Of a DNA stretch of 39,603 bases, positions 25,615 to 33,266 are shown piece after piece (positions within the stretch are counted from its first letter, which is position 1; each line of letters starts with the position of its first letter). Both the position numbers and the translations under genes were made by a program. The stretch is from an uncultured Bacteroidales bacterium (GTDB taxonomy: Bacteria; Bacteroidota; Bacteroidia; Bacteroidales; UBA932), in the NCBI GenBank assembly GCA_944326325.1, contig CALVDQ010000022.1, forward strand, positions 1 to 39,603, in the 5' to 3' direction. The notes beneath the pieces are model-generated. The model saw nothing but the letters and a program-made list of their open reading frames with translations, had not been told where the DNA came from and searched no databases.

Positions 25615-27138
25615 TCAGAGCCGGTAAAAGGAAAACTCGGTTTCCAGCTTCTCCTGAAGTTGTCCGTATTCCTCCAGGGAAAGCTGACGGCTTCCATGAT
25701 AACGGGAGGATACATCCATAATGACACCGGAAGTATTCCGGCTTCCGTACTCTTTCCATCCGTTGCCGGCCGTTGCCGCAGATGGCGTTGGAGCAGGGCT
25801 CGGATACCAGCCTTCATCGGCTATGTGCCCGCCCATCCGGCAGTCGGCATAAGTTACATTATCATATTCGGAAGCATTCCCTCCGGACCTCGCCAGATAT
25901 ACGGAACCGTCGGCCACCCCGCTTTCGGCCGTAAGCCTGCAGCCCAGGAAGACAAAGCCCAGGTCTCCGCTCCCGCATCTTGCCTGCACGATATAGCCCC
26001 TGCCGCTTGCACAGGAACGGATCTCGCAGTCTGAAAAAAGTGCGGCCTCGGGATAGCCCCAAATGAAGTCCACGTCCCCGGTCACTGTGCAGCCGTCGAA
26101 AACGCTTTTCCCTTTCAGTTCTATGGTATCCTGCTCGCTCGTAAAGATGCAGTCCACAGCCACGAGCCTGCCATTGTCGCAATTGAAGTATATCGTCTCG
26201 GCCTGACTGCCATCCCCGTGGGTGTTTTCAAGCGTCAGCCCTTCGAGCCGGAGCATATCGCAGTTTTCGACAAGGACTACGGATCGGCCTCCGGTACGGC
26301 CTACAGGCTCGCCGTATTCCGGGACGGACTGCACTCCGGAGCCAACGCCGTTAATATAGTCATTGCAGTTGTCGAACCTTATTATCGTACTTTCCGGAGA
26401 CTCTCCCCTGATTGTAAGGTTGTCCTTGTTCCTGATATAGAGTTGTTCTTCATAGGTTCCGGCGGTGACCGATATGGTCATGTCCCGGCTCTGTCCGCAG
26501 CTGTTCGCGAAATTTACGGCACCCTGCACAGTCATGAAGTCACAGTCCCGGCTGCCCACGGTGACTTCTCCGTCCTTTTCAGGCTGCGGCATCACCGTAA
26601 AGGTCCATTCACCGGCGGAAATTCCTCCGAACCCGTCAGCCACGACGGCTCCCTCCTCTATGACGACACTGTATTCTTTACCGTAATCAAGTTTTCCGGA
26701 ATGGAGGCGGATGGTCACGGTATTTCCGGAAACAACGGCAGGATCATAGTAGACTATACGATAGTATCCTGAAGCGGAGGAGCCGATGGCATCCATTGCC
26801 GTATTGAAGACAGTGGACGAAGTCATCCCGGGCTTTCCGGAAGCCACGTCGGCCATATCTATTTCGTCCGCAATCCGGCCGTCGCCGTCCAGTATGAATA
26901 TACTTCCCTGTGTCCCCAGTTCCGGAGCGGACTCAAAATCTATGGTAAGATAGGAATCGACGCAGGCGTTCACTCCTGAAGGGTAGGCCGTGTAGGCATC
27001 GGTAACCATCTCCACCGGTCTTTCCATATCCGGGGTCTCCGGCTCCGGTACGTCACTTCCAGTCCCGTCACATGAACACGCCAATGCCATTGCAGCCGCT
27101 GCGAATGCAGTTGATTTCAATAAAAGATCTGTGTACAT
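25615..27138 (-). CDS. pectinesterase (CE8) lipoprotein with N-terminal beta domain
   Basis: A 507-residue secreted protein. The signal peptide ends at Cys21 (ALACSC), a weak lipobox but a likely lipoprotein. Residues ~40-185 form an Ig/SbsA-like adhesion or spacer domain (SYLTIDF, GKEYSVVIEEGAV, GEWTFTV). From ~190 comes the right-handed beta-helix of CE8 pectin methylesterases: Gln312 (SQAETIY), Asp337 (EQDTIEL), Asp357 (VDFIWG) and Arg417 in LARSG, a variant of the usual LGRPW. It removes methyl esters from homogalacturonan, most likely on the cell surface. No SusCD pair or pectate lyase is near. A TAAATTTA at 27163-27170 may be a weak promoter. It converges with the amylase remnant, 9 nt away. 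Confidence 0.88.
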   Translation of the reverse strand: MYTDLLLKSTAFAAAAMALACSCDGTGSDVPEPETPDMERPVEMVTDAYTAYPSGVNACVDSYLTIDFESAPELGTQGSIFILDGDGRIADEIDMADVASGKPGMTSSTVFNTAMDAIGSSASGYYRIVYYDPAVVSGNTVTIRLHSGKLDYGKEYSVVIEEGAVVADGFGGISAGEWTFTVMPQPEKDGEVTVGSRDCDFMTVQGAVNFANSCGQSRDMTISVTAGTYEEQLYIRNKDNLTIRGESPESTIIRFDNCNDYINGVGSGVQSVPEYGEPVGRTGGRSVVLVENCDMLRLEGLTLENTHGDGSQAETIYFNCDNGRLVAVDCIFTSEQDTIELKGKSVFDGCTVTGDVDFIWGYPEAALFSDCEIRSCASGRGYIVQARCGSGDLGFVFLGCRLTAESGVADGSVYLARSGGNASEYDNVTYADCRMGGHIADEGWYPSPAPTPSAATAGNGWKEYGSRNTSGVIMDVSSRYHGSRQLSLEEYGQLQEKLETEFSFYRL

Positions 27139-27217
27139 AATATATGCGGTAGATTGTTTCCGTAAATTTAGATACGGAATGACTGACCGGCTTGGACAAA
27201 TTGACGAATTTCGTGGA

Positions 27218-28630
27218 CTATTTCAGCCATTTTTTCCGATAAAGACGGACAAGGAAGATGAACCCCCTGAAACACAGCTCTATACACATGGCAATCCAGA
27301 CTCCTTCGAGCCCGAGTCCGGGGGCGAGGACAGCAGCCAGAGTAAGCCTTACTGCCCAAATGCTCCCGAGATTCATGATACTTGGCACAAGGGTATCCCC
27401 GACTCCGACAAACACTCCGTACACTACTATCGAAGCGGCATACATAGGTTCGGCGAAAGCCTCTATCCTGAGGACCTTCGCACCCAGTTCCTGTACAGCC
27501 GCATCCGGTGTCATTATCCCCATCATGAGCGGTGCCGCCACATACATGACAATTCCCATGACCGTCATTACGGCTATGCCCATGAGCACGGATATGTGGG
27601 CGAACCTCCATGTAAGGTCTTTCCTGCGCGCCCCGATACTCTGCCCCACCAGAGTCGTCGCCGCATTGGAGACACCGTGTCCCGGCATATAGCAGAGACT
27701 TTCAGCCGTGATGGCAAAAGAATTGGCCGCAATGGCTATGGTACCGAGCGGGGCCACGATAACTGTGGACATGATCTGAGCGCCGCACATTATCACCCTC
27801 TCGCAGCCCATAGGCAGGGCTATTCCCAAAGCGTTCATGAAACATTGCCTTGTGGGCCTGAAACTTCCCTTCTCATGTGCAATGGCCAGTTCCGGAGACT
27901 TGAAACAGAGGGAACGGAGAAGCAGTACGGCAATGACAACGGAAGCGAAGGCCGTTCCCAGGGCAGCTCCCGTAACACCCAGTCCGGCACCCGGAAGACA
28001 GATCTCCATTCCGATGAAATCCACCGTACGGGAAGGGAATATCAGGAAAAAGTTGAATACCACATCCAGCAGGCACATGAGTATATTGAGCATACTCGGA
28101 GTGTACATATTCCCGCTGCTGCGGAGCATTCCGCTGGCAAGCATATTGAGCTGCAAGGCCGGCAGGGACAACATGAATATCAGGAAATACATCGAGGCAT
28201 CGTGCCGGATGGCAGCCTCTCCCCCAAGCCAGCGAGGAAGAGGCCCGCTCACCGCACAACCTATGGCAGACACTGCCAGACTGAATATCAGTACCATTAC
28301 AATGGACTGACGCAGCACACTCCGTGCATTTACCGTATCCTTTGAGCCAAGGAGATGGGACACCTGCACATAAAATCCTGTGGCACAAGCCACTGAAATG
28401 CCGGCAAACAGCCATGTGGTGGTAGACACGAGCCCGATGGAGGCCGAAGCTTCTGCACCGAGACTCCCCACCATTGAAGCATCGATGAACTGCATCAGGA
28501 TGGATGATATCTGTGATATGATGGCCGGGATACTGAGCTGAACCGTCAGTTTGAGCTGCTGGCCCAATGTCATGGGCTGCCCGTCCTGTACCAGTTTCAG
28601 AAGTCCGTTCCTTCCATCCTTTTTCTGCAT
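27218..28630 (-). CDS. MATE-family multidrug/sodium exporter
   Basis: A 470-residue inner-membrane protein with twelve hydrophobic segments in two halves, as in MATE (NorM/DinF) exporters. Family-typical stretches are SIPAIISQISSILMQFIDASMVGSLG near residue 33, and in the second half IALPMGCERVIMCGAQ and AANSFAITAESLCYMPGHGVSNAATTLVGQ. Such pumps expel cationic compounds in exchange for Na+ or H+. It follows copA on the same strand with its own promoter motif, and it is not known to move copper. Substrate unknown. Confidence 0.92.
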   Translation of the reverse strand: MQKKDGRNGLLKLVQDGQPMTLGQQLKLTVQLSIPAIISQISSILMQFIDASMVGSLGAEASASIGLVSTTTWLFAGISVACATGFYVQVSHLLGSKDTVNARSVLRQSIVMVLIFSLAVSAIGCAVSGPLPRWLGGEAAIRHDASMYFLIFMLSLPALQLNMLASGMLRSSGNMYTPSMLNILMCLLDVVFNFFLIFPSRTVDFIGMEICLPGAGLGVTGAALGTAFASVVIAVLLLRSLCFKSPELAIAHEKGSFRPTRQCFMNALGIALPMGCERVIMCGAQIMSTVIVAPLGTIAIAANSFAITAESLCYMPGHGVSNAATTLVGQSIGARRKDLTWRFAHISVLMGIAVMTVMGIVMYVAAPLMMGIMTPDAAVQELGAKVLRIEAFAEPMYAASIVVYGVFVGVGDTLVPSIMNLGSIWAVRLTLAAVLAPGLGLEGVWIAMCIELCFRGFIFLVRLYRKKWLK

Positions 28631-28657
28631 ATATCAATTATTTTGGCTCACGAGCGG

Positions 28658-28665
28658 CAAAGATA
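28658..28665 (-). promoter_or_regulatory. -7 element of the MATE gene
   Basis: Minus strand 28665-28658 reads TATCTTTG, with the start about 28 nt before the MATE ATG. It lies between the copA stop at 28672 and the MATE gene, so the exporter may be transcribed apart from copA. Confidence 0.5.
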
Positions 28666-28671
28666 ATGATA

Positions 28672-30951
28672 TTATTTTGTCCGGACTGTACCTTTTTTAC
28701 CGAAATTCCGGAGCCGCAGGCTGTTCGTCACCACGCTTACGCTGCTGAACGCCATTGCCGCCCCGGCTATCATCGGATTAAGAAGGAATCCGAAAACAGG
28801 ATAAAGGGCGCCTGCAGCAATCGGTACACCTATTATATTATAGATGAAAGCCCAGAACAGATTCTGCCTGACGACACGGACTGTCTTGCCGGAAAGGTCC
28901 AGAGCTTCGGATATTTTCCGGAGATCAGAAGATATCACGGTCATCTGAGCCACATCCATCGCAATGTCGCTTCCGCTGCCCATCGCAATGCTCAGATCAG
29001 CCTGAGCGAGTGCCGCGCTGTCATTGATCCCGTCCCCGACCATAGCAACAGTCCTGCCATCCTTCTGCAGCTCCTTGACAAAAAACGCCTTGTCCTGTGG
29101 AAGAATTCCAGCGCGGTACCTGTCGATGCCGACTTTTGAAGCTACGGCGGCTGCAGTAGCCTCATTGTCACCGGTAAGCATGAAAACCTCCAGGCCCCTT
29201 TTCTTCAAAGAAGCGACTGCTTCGGCAGCATTTTCCTTGATCCTGTCAGTGACTGCAGCAATGGCTTCAGCCTTCCCGTTCCCTGCGAACCATATTACCG
29301 TATGGGCATTGGCAGCCAGGTCCGCAGCCGCTTCAGCCAATGTTTCGGGAAGAAGTATATCGTTATCATCCATGAATCTCCTGTTCCCGGCAAGATAAAC
29401 GGCGCCATCCGACTTTCCTTTCACACCGGTGCCTGTCACGTTCTCGAAATCATCGATTCCGATTTCTGACGCACCGTCCAGATACCTTGTGACGGCCTCG
29501 GCAAGAGGGTGGGACGAAAGCCGTTCGAGACTGTACAGGATATCCCGCAACTTTCCCTGCCTTTCCGGACAGGTCCGGCCGTCAGCCTCCTCAGCCCATA
29601 CCATCCGAACAACCTCAGGCCTGCCTTCCGTCACCGTACCGGTCTTGTCCAAAACCACTGTATCCGTTTTCCTGGCAATTTCAATGCTTTCAGCGTCCTT
29701 TATCAGGATTCCCTGCTCGGCAGCCCGGCCTATCCCCACCATTATGGCTGTAGGAGTGGCCAGGCCCAAGGCACACGGACAGGCAATGACCAATACTGTA
29801 ACCATGGCCAATATGCCGTGCGTAAGTCCGTCTGCCGGATCAAAGATGGTCCAAAGCACAAAAGAAAGCAGAGCTATTCCCATTATCACCGGCACGAACA
29901 CGGCCGCTATTCTGTCCACAAGCTTCTGCACCGGCGCCTTGCTTCCCTGTGCGTCCTGGACCATGGTTATTATCCTGGACAGCATCGTATCCTTGCCTAC
30001 GCTGTCTGCCCGGAACCTGAAACTTCCTTTCCCGTTCATGGTCCCGGCGAAAACCTTCGAATCCTCCTGCTTCAGAACAGGTACCGGTTCGCCACTGAGC
30101 ATACTTTCATCCACATATGAAGAACCCCAGGTCACTGTTCCGTCGACAGCCACCCTTTCCCCCGGCTTGACCAGGACAATGTCTCCCGGACGGACATCTG
30201 ATACAGGCACTTCCCTGTATTTCCCTTCTTCCCCGGGAACGGCAATGGTTACAGTGCGTGGCTGGAGTCCCATAAGCTTTCTGATGGAATCCGAGGTCTT
30301 TCCCTTTGCCCTCTCTTCCAGAAGACGCCCGAGAAGGATAAAAGCGATGATCACGGCTGAAGCCTCGAAATATACGTGAGGTTCAATGCCGCGTTCCAGC
30401 CAGAAACCTGGGAACAGGACATTGGTCACACTGAAAAGATATGATATGCCGGTACTGCAGGCCACGAGGGTATCCATATTGGCCGTACGGTGCTTCAGCT
30501 GTTTCCAGGCATTCACGAAAAAGCCGCGTCCCAGCCAAAACACTACCGGTGTGGCGAGTATCCACATTATCACCTCAGCATAGGGCATATCCATGAAGAA
30601 CATCCCGATAACGAATATCGGAAACGAGAGCATCACCGACCAGACGGTCCTTCGCTTCAAGGCAAGATATTTTTTCCGCCGGTCGTCTTCCGCATCTTCA
30701 GCAGCTTCTTCAGAACTATCGATGACAAGGTCATAACCGGCATCCCTGACGGCTTTCTGCAGCGCATCCGGACTGCTCTGTCCTGAAAGATATTCGACAT
30801 GTGCCATACCTGATGCGAAGTTTACCGCAGCTTTCTGTACGCCCGGCTGGCTGTTCAACGTCTTTTCCACCCTGGCCGCGCATCCGGCGCAGCCCATTCC
30901 GCATACCGGGAAATTTCCCGTGATTACCTTGTTTTTTCCCATAATTGACAT
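28672..30951 (-). CDS. copA: Cu(I)-translocating P1B-type ATPase
   Basis: A 759-residue copper exporter. One N-terminal metal-binding domain has GMGCAGC (Cys21, Cys24). The CPC ion-site motif is at 391-393, the phosphorylated Asp435 is in DKTGT, the actuator loop is SGEP near 286, and SSHPLAEA provides the HP motif. YN in membrane helix 7 and MAFSSVSVVTNSLRL in helix 8 are the Cu(I)-class signature. It pumps Cu+ out of the cytoplasm. The upstream gene is a metal-domain AraC regulator, its likely controller. A second ATG three codons in (30942) is an equally good start. Confidence 0.96.
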   Translation of the reverse strand: MSIMGKNKVITGNFPVCGMGCAGCAARVEKTLNSQPGVQKAAVNFASGMAHVEYLSGQSSPDALQKAVRDAGYDLVIDSSEEAAEDAEDDRRKKYLALKRRTVWSVMLSFPIFVIGMFFMDMPYAEVIMWILATPVVFWLGRGFFVNAWKQLKHRTANMDTLVACSTGISYLFSVTNVLFPGFWLERGIEPHVYFEASAVIIAFILLGRLLEERAKGKTSDSIRKLMGLQPRTVTIAVPGEEGKYREVPVSDVRPGDIVLVKPGERVAVDGTVTWGSSYVDESMLSGEPVPVLKQEDSKVFAGTMNGKGSFRFRADSVGKDTMLSRIITMVQDAQGSKAPVQKLVDRIAAVFVPVIMGIALLSFVLWTIFDPADGLTHGILAMVTVLVIACPCALGLATPTAIMVGIGRAAEQGILIKDAESIEIARKTDTVVLDKTGTVTEGRPEVVRMVWAEEADGRTCPERQGKLRDILYSLERLSSHPLAEAVTRYLDGASEIGIDDFENVTGTGVKGKSDGAVYLAGNRRFMDDNDILLPETLAEAAADLAANAHTVIWFAGNGKAEAIAAVTDRIKENAAEAVASLKKRGLEVFMLTGDNEATAAAVASKVGIDRYRAGILPQDKAFFVKELQKDGRTVAMVGDGINDSAALAQADLSIAMGSGSDIAMDVAQMTVISSDLRKISEALDLSGKTVRVVRQNLFWAFIYNIIGVPIAAGALYPVFGFLLNPMIAGAAMAFSSVSVVTNSLRLRNFGKKGTVRTK

Positions 30952-30991
30952 CAGTTTTACGGAGAATGAATCCTGCTCCCCGACATTATAT

Positions 30992-31045
30992 TGTTACGGC
31001 AGCAAAATTAGGTACGCACGGCCGGATCAGTGTTACGGAATTCCG
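30992..31045 (-). promoter_or_regulatory. copA promoter with candidate operator repeats
   Basis: Minus strand 31010-31003 reads TAATTTTG, a TAnnTTTG match about 50 nt before copA. Two copies of TGTTACGG, read on the plus strand at 30992-30999 and 31031-31038, lie 39 nt apart and bracket this element. A perfect 10-bp palindrome CGGAATTCCG is at 31036-31045. AraC proteins usually bind direct repeats, so these are candidate sites for the regulator encoded upstream. Confidence 0.45.
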
Positions 31046-31069
31046 GATATTATTTATAAGATTTCATCT

Positions 31070-31657
31070 TCACACCTTGTCGAGGGGCTTTCTCATGCCT
31101 CTCTTGCCTTTTCTGAAATAGCTGGGCGTCAGTCCCGTGACAGACTTGAACTGTGCACTCAGATAGGCGGCACTGGAATAGCCCAGAAGGTCGGCGATCT
31201 CATTGAGACTCAGTTCACCGTATGCAAGAAATTCCTTGGCCCTTTCTATCTTCTGCGCAATGAAATATTTTTCTATTGTAGTGCCTGAGACTTCGGAAAA
31301 AAGCTTGCTCAGATAACCGTAGTCCCGGTTCAGTTTAGAGGACAGATAATCTGAAAGGTTGGTCCTGATGCCTTCTCCGCTGTAATGGACGAGCCTGATC
31401 ACCTCTGAGCGGATCTGTTCGATAAGGCGGGATTTCCTGTCATCAATGAGCTCGAACCCTATCTTCTCCAGTTCTGCCGCAATACGTCCTTTCATTTCAG
31501 GCGTGATATCTTCTTCGATGGAGGCCGAGCCAAGGTCGATGGAAACAGGATGCAGCCCGAGCCTTTCCAGCAGGTCTTCCACGGCCATGACACATCGCCT
31601 GCATACCATGTTTTTGATATACAGTATGTTATCTTGTCTTTTTCTGTTTTCCTCCAT
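31070..31657 (-). CDS. HMA-AraC fusion, likely copper-sensing regulator
   Basis: A 195-residue protein in two parts. Residues ~10-75 look like a heavy-metal-associated fold, with MVCRRC (Cys19, Cys22) where CopZ and the CopA N domain hold GMxCxxC, followed by a beta-alpha-beta pattern ending IGFELID. Residues ~90-190 are an AraC-type DNA-binding domain: YLSKLFSEVSGTTIEKYF and the second helix-turn-helix SLNEIADLLGYSSAAYLSAQFKS. There is no usual sugar-binding cupin domain. It lies 118 nt upstream of copA on the same strand. The plain reading is that Cu+ bound to the two Cys tells the AraC part to turn copA on. The activity is inferred; the two parts are visible. Confidence 0.85.
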   Translation of the reverse strand: MEENRKRQDNILYIKNMVCRRCVMAVEDLLERLGLHPVSIDLGSASIEEDITPEMKGRIAAELEKIGFELIDDRKSRLIEQIRSEVIRLVHYSGEGIRTNLSDYLSSKLNRDYGYLSKLFSEVSGTTIEKYFIAQKIERAKEFLAYGELSLNEIADLLGYSSAAYLSAQFKSVTGLTPSYFRKGKRGMRKPLDKV

Positions 31658-31711
31658 TCTTTTCCCGGATTTTCACGGCAGCTAAGTTATATTTTTTTTA
31701 AACGTAATGGC

Positions 31712-31741
31712 TTGTTTTTTCGGTTTTTATTGTATATCTTG
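31712..31741 (+). promoter_or_regulatory. probable promoter of the Hc1-like gene
   Basis: TTG at 31712-31714, 20 nt, then TATCTTG at 31735-31741, one T short of TAnnTTTG. Start would be near 31746, giving a leader of about 40 nt. The region is very T-rich. Confidence 0.45.
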
Positions 31742-31788
31742 CGCAAAGTTTTGACGCTTAATGTTTAACAGATAATTAATTTACTAAA

Positions 31789-31962
31789 ATGAAAGAGCTT
31801 GTAGATCAGATCAAGGCAGAGTATGAGGCGTTTGCAGCAAATGCTGATGCTCAGGTAGAGAAAGGCAATAAAGCAGCAGGAGCCCGTGCCCGTAAGGCAG
31901 CTTTGAACATCATGAAAATGATGAAGGAATTTAGAAAAGTCTCTGTAGAGAGTTCTAAATAA
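31789..31962 (+). CDS. Hc1-like histone H1 homologue
   Basis: A 57-residue protein beginning MKELVDQIKAEYEAF and ending EFRKVSVESSK, with the Lys/Arg/Ala-rich core GNKAAGARARKAAL at residues 26-39. This is the short form of the chlamydial Hc1 histone family, which in Bacteroidota is a small helical DNA-binding protein of about this length. It probably binds the nucleoid without sequence preference. It stands alone with its own promoter and a strong hairpin behind it. Confidence 0.88.
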   Translation: MKELVDQIKAEYEAFAANADAQVEKGNKAAGARARKAALNIMKMMKEFRKVSVESSK

Positions 31963-31973
31963 ACATCCCGAAA

Positions 31974-32027
31974 GAGAACAAGAAAGGGGTTGTCCCGGTT
32001 TACCGGTGCAGCCCCTTTCTTGTTCTC
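31974..32027 (+). terminator. long hairpin after the Hc1-like gene
   Basis: GAGAACAAGAAAGGGG at 31974-31989 pairs perfectly over 16 bp with 32012-32027; the loop itself folds through CCGG-TTTA-CCGG (31995-32006). It lies 11 nt after the stop. No T tract follows, so it may act as an RNA-end stabiliser as much as a terminator. Confidence 0.65.
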
Positions 32028-32089
32028 CGTCCGAAGCATCAATGATACGGAATCGCCCTTGCAGTGCGCTCTGTGAGGGGTATGGACAT

Positions 32090-32121
32090 AAAAGAAAAGG
32101 ACACCTCGAATGAAGTGTCCT
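32090..32121 (-). terminator. terminator of tRNA-fMet
   Basis: Just beyond the tRNA 3' end on the minus strand, AGGACAC pairs with GTGTCCT (32121-32115 with 32104-32098) and is followed by TTTTCTTTT, a clear factor-independent terminator. Confidence 0.8.
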
Positions 32122-32124
32122 GCT

Positions 32125-32200
32125 TGGTAGCGGGGGAAGGACTCGAACCTCCGGCCTCCGGGTTATGAGCCCGACGAGCTACCAACTGCTCTACCCCGCG
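32125..32200 (-). tRNA. initiator tRNA-fMet (CAT)
   Basis: A 76-nt cloverleaf with CCA encoded. Acceptor stem G2-G7 pairs with C66-C71, while position 1 C faces U72, the mismatch expected of bacterial initiators (usually C1:A72). The anticodon is CAT in CTCATAA, and the anticodon stem has three G-C pairs (GGG/CCC), the initiator hallmark. A11-U24 in the D stem is also initiator-like. The T arm has GGAGG and TTCGAGT. It has its own promoter and terminator. Confidence 0.95.
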
Positions 32201-32211
32201 ATATTGGATTG

Positions 32212-32240
32212 CAAATATATGAACATTTTTTTTAATACAA
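32212..32240 (-). promoter_or_regulatory. promoter of tRNA-fMet
   Basis: On the minus strand TTG (32240-32238), 18 nt, then TATATTTG (32219-32212): a near-consensus promoter. The predicted start lies about 7 nt before the mature 5' end at 32200. The surrounding DNA is A/T-rich, as for strong promoters. Confidence 0.7.
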
Positions 32241-32280
32241 AAATATTTTTAATTTTTTTTGCTTTTTACATGAATTTTCA

Positions 32281-33219
32281 TCACTGACAGTTGTCGCCGG
32301 CCGCAGCGTGCTTTCCAGGAGCAGCGATCATGAAAACAATAGCCGCCATCGTCAGTACAATCCCCACCACGACATTCACCGTAATACTTTCCCCGAATGC
32401 CATAGCCCCGACCAGAATTGCAGTCACGGGCTCGAAGACACCGAGTACGGACGCCTTGGTGGCACCTATGATACGGGTAGCCATGGCCAGAGTAGCTGTA
32501 GAAACGATTGTCGGCAGCACCGCGAGCCCGGCAAGATTCGCCCAGGAAGAAACATCGTGGAGTCCTGATGTCAACGGGACATGCTGGACAAGCGCGTAAA
32601 GCGAATAAAGTACAACCCCTGTCAGCAAAGCATAAAAAGTCAACAATGTGTTTGAAATCAGGTGCACAGACTTGCTGCGGTTGATGACCACGATGAACAT
32701 GGCGTATGACAAGGCGGAAACAAAAGACAAGGCAAGGCCTTTCCACTGCAGGACCTGAGCACCGTCAGAACGGCTCAGGAAAAGCACACCGACAAAAGTA
32801 GCGATTATTGCGACCCATACCTGCCATGTCGGATATACCTTGAGAAACATCATAATCAGGGCTACCAGGACAGGGTACAGAAACACTATTGTCGTAGCAA
32901 TGCCGGACGGAATATAGTTATACGCCTCAAAAAGGGCGAAACTGCTCAGGGAAAACAACAGGCCAAGTATCAGGAGCCTCCTTATCTGGTGGCCGGACAC
33001 CCTGAAACTCTCCCGTCTGAACGCCATCCAGCCGCCAAGGATGACCACTGCAAGAAAATACCTGAAAAACAGGATGGAATCCACAGAAACCCCTTGTTTC
33101 ATCAAGGGAACCGCAAATAAAGGATTCAGTCCGTATGTCACTCCCGTGACAATCCCGGCGGCATACCCCAACATTGTACCTGTATATCTGCCGGCTTTCC
33201 GATTGAAATTCATCGTCAT
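32281..33219 (-). CDS. EamA/DMT-family transporter
   Basis: A 312-residue inner-membrane protein with ten hydrophobic segments in two similar halves, as in EamA (RhaT/YdcZ-like) drug/metabolite transporters. Typical stretches are FFRYFLAVVILGGW near residue 52, YIPSGIATTIVFLYPVLVALIM near 103 and VLGVFEPVTAILVGAMAFGE near 262. It starts 47 nt after the hisS stop and may be cotranscribed. Substrate unknown. Confidence 0.9.
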   Translation of the reverse strand: MTMNFNRKAGRYTGTMLGYAAGIVTGVTYGLNPLFAVPLMKQGVSVDSILFFRYFLAVVILGGWMAFRRESFRVSGHQIRRLLILGLLFSLSSFALFEAYNYIPSGIATTIVFLYPVLVALIMMFLKVYPTWQVWVAIIATFVGVLFLSRSDGAQVLQWKGLALSFVSALSYAMFIVVINRSKSVHLISNTLLTFYALLTGVVLYSLYALVQHVPLTSGLHDVSSWANLAGLAVLPTIVSTATLAMATRIIGATKASVLGVFEPVTAILVGAMAFGESITVNVVVGIVLTMAAIVFMIAAPGKHAAAGDNCQ

Positions 33220-33266
33220 ATAAAACCTGGACCGCCAATCCGGAGCAGATGATGTCCCGGAATATG

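Noticed and set aside
27131..28345. A 404-codon plus-strand frame and a 254-codon minus-strand frame
   Set aside because: Both overlie the MATE exporter gene. Neither has membrane pattern, motif or ribosome-binding site.
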